Shown piece by piece: positions 1 to 3,610 of a DNA stretch of 6,240 nucleotides (position 1 is its first letter; each line of letters begins with the position of its first letter). Below the pieces are notes generated by a model. It saw nothing but the letters and a program-made list of their open reading frames with translations, did not search any database and was not told the DNA's origin. A program made the translations under genes and the position numbers. The DNA is from Paracoccaceae bacterium (GTDB lineage: Bacteria; Pseudomonadota; Alphaproteobacteria; Rhodobacterales; Rhodobacteraceae), in the NCBI GenBank assembly GCA_026997055.1, contig JALWJU010000182.1, forward strand, positions 1 through 6,240, read 5' to 3'.

Positions 1-330
1 GTGCAGCCCGGCGGCCGTTTTCGGCATTCGCGCAAGCCATCCGGGGTTGCGCGCCAGCCATCGCGCGACGGCATCGATCAGGGATGTCTGGAAATTGAAG
101 GCGGGCTTGTAGCCGGGGATCCAGTCCTCGCCGAGCCCCTTCAGCACTGCGCTGATGTTCTGGTGCTTGAACTCGACCGACCCTTCGGAGCGTCCATTCA
201 GTCGCGGCACAAGCGCCCGCCGGTGTTCGGCCTTGCTGTAAGGGCGACCGGCAAGGTCATCGGCCAGCATCGCGAAGTAGTCGGCGACGATCAGGTCGTT
301 TTCTTCATCTGTCCAGGGCGCGTTCGGCAT
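1..330 (-). CDS. DUF3883-type protein, N-terminal part (runs off window)
   Basis: The first 110 residues of a protein that continues past the left edge. The start is the ATG at 330-328. A weak G-rich stretch precedes it, so the start rests mainly on recall of homologues that begin just before the same motif. The visible part opens with WTDEENDLIVADYFAML (residues 6-22), followed by EFKHQNISAVLKGLGEDWIPGY (53-74, of which only part is quoted in any one homologue), then an aromatic helix around FNFQTSLIDAVARWL (78-92). I recognise this block, from memory, as the N-terminus of alphaproteobacterial proteins annotated as DUF3883-containing; the DUF3883 domain itself would lie outside the window. 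DUF3883 proteins often occur near restriction or defence genes, but the biochemical role is not established and nothing visible here is catalytic. The gene is divergent from the phosphoesterase and not part of the phage-like operon. The coding assignment is secure; the family name is moderately sure. Confidence 0.62.
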   Translation of the reverse strand, partial: MPNAPWTDEENDLIVADYFAMLADDLAGRPYSKAEHRRALVPRLNGRSEGSVEFKHQNISAVLKGLGEDWIPGYKPAFNFQTSLIDAVARWLARNPGWLARMPKTAAGLH

Positions 331-419
331 CGGGCCCCAGGCTAGAGATGGATCGCTCTCTTGTCATCATCCACGCACGTTCTTCCATCACGATGGATCG
401 CACCAGAAAGGATAAAGCC
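331..419. promoter_or_regulatory. Divergent intergenic region with palindrome and direct repeat
   Basis: This 89-base spacer separates two divergent genes and should carry both promoters. It holds a 14-base palindrome, TCCATCACGATGGA (384-397; 6-base arms, 2-base centre). It also holds a 10-base direct repeat, GATGGATCGC, at 347-356 and 392-401, 45 bases apart; the second copy overlaps the right arm of the palindrome. AGAGA and TCTCT (344-348 and 357-361) flank most of the first copy as short inverted arms. A TTGTCA hexamer at 361-366 resembles a -35 element, but no convincing -10 lies 16-18 bases downstream. The repeats are seen directly; an operator role is inference. Confidence 0.3.
405..412 (+). 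promoter_or_regulatory. Ribosome binding site deciding the phosphoesterase start
   Basis: AGAAAGGA lies 7 bases before the ATG at 420. The two in-frame upstream ATGs, at 348 and 393, have no comparable purine-rich site, and the family's N-terminal motif begins directly after the ATG at 420. Confidence 0.7.
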
Positions 420-1346
420 ATGATCCGGGACATCATCCCCGACATCCACGGTCAGGCGGACAAGCTGACGGGGCTGCTGGGCCGGCTCGGATACCGCGAA
501 ACCCGCGGCACGTGGCGCCACCCGGACCCCGGACGCTCGGTCGTGTTTCTGGGCGATTTCATCGATCGGGGGCCGGAGAATGCCCGGGTGCTGCGTATCG
601 TGCGCTCGATGATCGACGCGGGTCATGCGCAGGCGGTAATGGGCAATCACGAGCTGAACGCGATTCATTTCCACAGCCGGCATTCCTCGACCGGCGCGCC
701 GCTGCGCGCGCACAGCGCGAAGAACCTCAAGCAGCATGCGCGCTTTCTGGACGAACACCCCATCGGCAGCTTGGCCGCGCAAGAGGCGATCGACTGGATG
801 AAAAGCCTGCCGCTGTGGCTCGAATTCCCCGGCTTCAGGGCGATCCATGCCTGCTGGGACGGGCGGGCCATGGCAGAGGCCGAGCGCCATCTGACCGATG
901 CGCGCCTGGACGATCAGGCGGTGGAATGGTCGGCGGACCCCGACCACCCGCTTTTCCAAGCGGTCGAGGTGCTAGCCAAGGGGCCCGAGGTTCCGCTGCC
1001 GGACGGCACCACATTCACCGACAAGGACGGCCACGTGCGCTCGGAAATCCGCGTCGCCTGGTGGAAGCCGGAGGCGCGCAGTTGGCAGGACATTGCCATC
1101 AGCGTACCCGACCCGGAACCGCAGTTGCCCGCCGGCCCCCTGCCCGGGGCGATCGGTTACGAGCCCTATCCTGCGGATGCCAAACCGGTGTTCTTCGGCC
1201 ATTACTGGCTGACGGGAAAGATCGTGCTTCAGGCGCCCAACGCGCTGTGCCTGGACTATTCGGCCGGCAAGGACGGGCCTCTTGTGGCGTATACTTTCGA
1301 GGAAGGGACCACGGACCTCGATCTTCGAAATATCACGATGGGGTGA
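420..1346 (+). CDS. Metallophosphoesterase (PPP/calcineurin-like superfamily)
   Basis: A complete 308-residue protein, predicted cytoplasmic, with no signal peptide or membrane span. It carries the metal-binding signature of the PPP-type phosphoesterases in order: DIHG (8-11), GDFIDRG (45-51), GNHE (75-78), a histidine in HACW (143-146), and GH (260-261) in FFGHYWLTG. These residues normally hold two divalent metal ions that activate water to hydrolyse a phosphate ester. Motif I is usually GDxHG; here proline replaces the first glycine (residue 7), while the metal ligands D8 and H10 are kept. ApaH (diadenosine tetraphosphatase) and phage lambda-type phosphatases share these motifs, but the middle and C-terminal regions, including DKDGHVRSEIRVAWW (201-215), match a separate group of bacterial stand-alone phosphoesterases, so the substrate is unknown. 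The gene is monocistronic, divergent from its left neighbour and convergent with the holin. It may be a chromosomal flanking gene or a passenger of the phage-like element. The superfamily call is very sure; the substrate is not. Confidence 0.93.
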   Translation: MIRDIIPDIHGQADKLTGLLGRLGYRETRGTWRHPDPGRSVVFLGDFIDRGPENARVLRIVRSMIDAGHAQAVMGNHELNAIHFHSRHSSTGAPLRAHSAKNLKQHARFLDEHPIGSLAAQEAIDWMKSLPLWLEFPGFRAIHACWDGRAMAEAERHLTDARLDDQAVEWSADPDHPLFQAVEVLAKGPEVPLPDGTTFTDKDGHVRSEIRVAWWKPEARSWQDIAISVPDPEPQLPAGPLPGAIGYEPYPADAKPVFFGHYWLTGKIVLQAPNALCLDYSAGKDGPLVAYTFEEGTTDLDLRNITMG

Positions 1347-1347
1347 A

Positions 1348-1383
1348 CTGTCAGTCGCTTGCAGGGGCCTTGCGGCTGTCAGT
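1348..1383. repeat. 8-base direct repeat across the convergent gene boundary
   Basis: CTGTCAGT occurs at 1348-1355 and again at 1376-1383, bracketing the 32-base gap between the convergent phosphoesterase and holin genes; the second copy includes the holin stop codon. No strong hairpin with a T-run is visible in the gap, so there is no clear intrinsic terminator. The repeat is exact but short and may be chance. Confidence 0.25.
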
Positions 1384-1951
1384 TTCGCTGTCTGGCCCAA
1401 TCCTTCACAGCCCTGTTCTCCCCCGCTCCGATCACGCCCAGCGCAACTTCGGCCTCGTCTCCCACATCCGCCACCCCGGGGCTGTCCGCCCGCAATGCCC
1501 GGATTGCCTCGATGTTGCGTACCACCTGCGGCGTGCGTGCCAGCGTTCTGGCAAGCGACGCCTGGAACGCCTGCGCCTTCACCTGGTGGCGGGCGCCGAA
1601 ATAGAAGCTGACGATGGCGCCAAGCAGCCACCACAGCGGCTCGGGGACAAGGGCAAGCCCCTGCATGCGCGAGGCAAACCAGATCGGGTCGACCATGGCC
1701 GAGCCGATCAGGAACAGCACGCCCAGCGCCATGGCCGGGCGCGGCAAACGGTTCAGGCCGTCGATCATGCGGTCGAACAGGCCGCGCTGCTGGCTGAACT
1801 CGGCGCCGAACTGGTCGAGCGCCGCAGCCCGGTACTCGGCCGTGCGCCGGGCCTCCGCCTCGGCATTCGGGCGGAAGGTCTCGACGGTCTCGCGCATGTC
1901 CTTCAGCCCGCCACCGAACAGCCAGCCGAACAATCCCTCGATCAACCCCAT
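1379..1951 (-). CDS. Holin, GTA 3TM holin family
   Basis: A 190-residue protein that would form lesions in the inner membrane and let the endolysin reach the cell wall. Two strong hydrophobic segments are visible, about residues 72-88 (PAMALGVLFLIGSAMV) and 104-120 (EPLWWLLGAIVSFYFG), joined by DPIWFASRMQGLALVP. A short amphipathic N-terminal stretch (GLIEGLFGWLFGGG, 2-15) may be the third membrane element. The block from LPRP (69-72) to YFGAR is, as I recall it, the conserved core of the holin family PF11351, named for the GTA release holin. The region at 16-65 is charged and probably helical, and the C-terminal tail from about 150 is polar. The start at 1951 is supported by GGAAAGGG at 1966-1959, 7 bases upstream, inside the end of the endolysin gene. 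The two genes overlap by 10 bases, implying coupled translation. This is the last gene of the operon. Confidence 0.9.
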   Translation of the reverse strand: MGLIEGLFGWLFGGGLKDMRETVETFRPNAEAEARRTAEYRAAALDQFGAEFSQQRGLFDRMIDGLNRLPRPAMALGVLFLIGSAMVDPIWFASRMQGLALVPEPLWWLLGAIVSFYFGARHQVKAQAFQASLARTLARTPQVVRNIEAIRALRADSPGVADVGDEAEVALGVIGAGENRAVKDWARQRN

Positions 1952-2550
1952 GCTTTCACCCTTTCCGCAAACTCGGCCTCGGTCATCCGGTACCTGGGCC
2001 GCATGAATTCCTCCGCCCGCCGGATCCAGCCGCCCTTGGTTCCGGCACGGGTGCGGGCAAACTTGCGCAAGCGCGGCTTGCGGTCGGCCAGGTGGAAGTA
2101 GTAGTTGCGCCGGGCAATGGCATAAGCATCGACCAGGTATTGCCCGGCCTTGTCAAAGCCACGCCTGGCCGCCTCGGCCGTCTGCGGCCCGATCAGCCCG
2201 TCCACCGTCACCGGCTCATCGAACTCCGCCAGCAGGCGCTGCAGGATGCGCACGGCATTGCTGCCCGCATTGACCTGCATGTCGAATACCGAGGGCTGGA
2301 GTGGTTCGGGCAGCAGGTCGATGCGGGGGGCACGGAAATACCGCTCCCGGAAGATCCGCACGGCGTCCGAGCGGGTGAGTGCCGTCACGTCCTCGACCGT
2401 GATCCGCCCGTCGCCGGTCTTGTCCAGCCCCAGCGCGCGCATGGTGCCGATGGTCACGCCGTATTTCGTGGCGCCGCCCGGGTCTGCCGGATCGTTCACG
2501 AAGCCGCCTTCGCGCGCGACGATCTCGCGGGCAATCTCGTCCACCGTCAT
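1942..2550 (-). CDS. Endolysin: GH108-type muramidase with peptidoglycan-binding domain
   Basis: A 202-residue protein predicted to cleave the glycan strands of peptidoglycan during lysis. The N-terminal half has the GH108 (formerly DUF847) signature REGGFVNDPADPGGATKYGVT (13-33), where E14 in the EGG motif is the expected catalytic glutamate. VFDMQVNAGSNAVRILQRLL (88-107) is also typical. The C-terminal part fits the predicted peptidoglycan-binding domain PF09374, with DGLIGPQT (117-124) and ARRNYYFHLADRKP (146-159). No signal peptide is evident, so export through the holin is expected. Between them, residues 43-54 (DKTGDGRITVED) form an EF-hand-like calcium loop. Two in-frame ATGs exist, at 2556 and 2550. 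GGAGA ends directly before 2556 but lies 6 bases before 2550, so 2550 is preferred; the alternative adds two residues and overlaps the previous stop. RcGTA uses an endolysin of the same families. Confidence 0.92.
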   Translation of the reverse strand: MTVDEIAREIVAREGGFVNDPADPGGATKYGVTIGTMRALGLDKTGDGRITVEDVTALTRSDAVRIFRERYFRAPRIDLLPEPLQPSVFDMQVNAGSNAVRILQRLLAEFDEPVTVDGLIGPQTAEAARRGFDKAGQYLVDAYAIARRNYYFHLADRKPRLRKFARTRAGTKGGWIRRAEEFMRPRYRMTEAEFAERVKAWG

Positions 2551-2552
2551 GT

Positions 2553-2843
2553 TCATTCTCCAATTCCGAAGATCTTCAGCTTCACCGCCACCCCTGCGAT
2601 CAGCGCGAGCAGCATGCCGGTGGTGATCAGCCGCACGATGGTCTGCCAGGCGGTGCGCCGCGCCATGCGCAAGGACGCGAGCAGCGTGCGCAGGTCGCGG
2701 ATGTCGATGGCTGCCTCGGGCCCCTCGAGGCCAACATCGGCCAGCGCCTTTCGCGCCCCCTTTTCGGCGGCACGTGCGAGGATGGCTTCGAAGTCTTCCT
2801 CGGGCATGCGGACGAATCCCGCGTCCTTCGACGGTGGGGTCAT
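2553..2843 (-). CDS. Small single-span membrane protein, DUF6127-like
   Basis: A 96-residue protein. Residues 13-60 (MPEEDFEAILARAAEKGARK onward) are charged and probably helical, with an IDIRDLRTLLASLRMARRTA segment (47-65). One transmembrane helix follows at about 69-87 (IVRLITTGMLLALIAGVAV), ending in a short basic tail. I recall this pattern as DUF6127, a family seen in alphaproteobacterial phage or GTA-like clusters; its function is not known. Its position between tail genes and the endolysin, plus the single membrane span, suggests a role in lysis (for example a holin partner or regulator), but that is inference. Two in-frame ATGs occur at 2849 and 2843. AAGGA sits 7 bases before 2843 but only 1 base before 2849, so 2843 is chosen. 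The stop lies 2 bases before the preferred endolysin start. Confidence 0.8.
   Translation of the reverse strand: MTPPSKDAGFVRMPEEDFEAILARAAEKGARKALADVGLEGPEAAIDIRDLRTLLASLRMARRTAWQTIVRLITTGMLLALIAGVAVKLKIFGIGE
2557..2561 (-). promoter_or_regulatory. Ribosome binding site deciding the endolysin start
   Basis: On the minus strand GGAGA abuts the first ATG (2556) and is 6 bases from the second (2550). Spacing favours the second ATG. The site lies within the last codons of the upstream small membrane protein gene. Confidence 0.6.
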
Positions 2844-2850
2844 GGTCATT

Positions 2851-2855
2851 TCCTT
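2851..2855 (-). promoter_or_regulatory. Ribosome binding site deciding the DUF6127-like start
   Basis: AAGGA on the minus strand is 7 bases from the ATG at 2843 and only 1 base from the ATG at 2849, favouring the shorter product. Confidence 0.6.
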
Positions 2856-2869
2856 GTGGTGGTTGTTGA

Positions 2870-3610
2870 TCAGGCGGCCGGCGCGGTCGGCAGCAGGTAC
2901 TGGATCGCGATACGCACATCCCCGCCGGTGAAGTTGCCGCCGTTGGCGGTGAGCACGATCGGCGTCGGTGCATAGAAGGCCTGCGGGCCGATGACCCCGA
3001 CATTGGTGCTGCCGGCCGCCACGCCCAACGAACCGCCGAACTTGGCAGGTTCGCCGGCGATGCCGCAGTCGTAGCTTGTCGCGCCGGTGACGGCCGTCAC
3101 CGTACGGGTCGAGACCGCCAGCACGATGGCCCGGTCGGGGATGGTAATGGTCGAGGTGACCGAGGCACCTGACAGGCCGGCGAGCAGCTCTTCGTCCACG
3201 TGCAGCCCGATGGACGATCCGCTCGCCCCCTGCGCCACGTTGACGGCCGGGCCACGCACCAGCAGACCCAGCGCCGCATCGAGCGTGAGCCAGGCCCCGC
3301 CCGTTCGCACGACCAGCACGCTTTCGTCCTCCACCCACATGCGCCAGCCCTCTTGCGATGCCAACCGAATCCATGCCCCGCCGGTGAACAGCACCACGTC
3401 GCTGTCCCAGCCGGCCCAGGCGCCGGTGGCCCCGGTCGCCACGATGTAGCGGTCCCCGTCGGCGGGGCTCGCTGGCGGCGCGGTCAGATCCCGGTCAATC
3501 ACCTTTAGCTGCACCAGCCCGTCGAGGCGGGCCAGCGCCTCATTGACGGTGACATGCTTCTGGGCCTGGGCGGCGGCAAGCAGCGGCAGGGCGAGATTGG
3601 GGGTGGTCAT
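2870..3610 (-). CDS. DUF2793 domain protein, putative tail-associated structural protein
   Basis: A complete 246-residue protein. The N-terminal domain (about 1-118) carries the DUF2793 (PF10983) hallmarks: LPLLAAAQAQKHVTVNEALARLD (8-30, key residues Q15, Q17, K18, H19, N23, E24), ASPADGDRYIV (47-57), and repeated GGAW motifs (77-80, 104-107) next to EGWRMWVED (87-95). This looks like a small beta-rich particle domain. The C-terminal part (about 130-246) is a separate glycine/threonine-rich beta-structured module including IPDRAIVLAVSTRTVTAV (157-174) and CGIAGEPAKFGGSLG (182-196). Such proteins follow the tail-tip gene in many alphaproteobacterial phage-like clusters and may be tail fibre or tip components, though no biochemical role is proven. 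The ATG at 3610 overlaps the previous TGA by one base (TGATG); GGAG at 3622-3619, 8 bases upstream, lies in the end of the tail gene. Translational coupling is likely. Confidence 0.9.
   Translation of the reverse strand: MTTPNLALPLLAAAQAQKHVTVNEALARLDGLVQLKVIDRDLTAPPASPADGDRYIVATGATGAWAGWDSDVVLFTGGAWIRLASQEGWRMWVEDESVLVVRTGGAWLTLDAALGLLVRGPAVNVAQGASGSSIGLHVDEELLAGLSGASVTSTITIPDRAIVLAVSTRTVTAVTGATSYDCGIAGEPAKFGGSLGVAAGSTNVGVIGPQAFYAPTPIVLTANGGNFTGGDVRIAIQYLLPTAPAA

Noticed and set aside
1..345. Plus-strand open frame of 114 codons at the left edge
   Set aside because: Antisense to the minus-strand frame that carries the recognisable DUF3883-type N-terminal motifs.
361..390. Sigma70-like promoter starting with TTGTCA
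   Set aside because: The -35-like hexamer has no matching -10 at 16-18 bases, so it is noted only as part of the intergenic region.
348..419. Upstream in-frame start for the phosphoesterase, adding 24 residues
   Set aside because: No good ribosome binding site precedes the ATG at 348, the added residues match no family feature, and a strong site precedes the ATG at 420.
342..959. Minus-strand open frame of 205 codons
   Set aside because: Antisense to the phosphoesterase, whose metal-binding motifs show which strand is coding.
1361..1373. Possible terminator hairpin GCAGGGGCCTTGC between the convergent genes
   Set aside because: The stem is only 5 pairs with a wobble, has a 3-base loop, and no T-run follows on either strand.
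972..1634. Minus-strand open frame of 220 codons spanning the convergent gap
   Set aside because: Lies across two well-supported genes in other frames, with a low-complexity Gly/Arg-rich translation.
512..2101. Plus-strand open frame of 529 codons
   Set aside because: It overlaps the phosphoesterase in another frame and runs antisense through the holin and into the endolysin. Its translation is Arg/Pro/Ala-rich with no recognisable motif, typical of GC-rich shadow frames.
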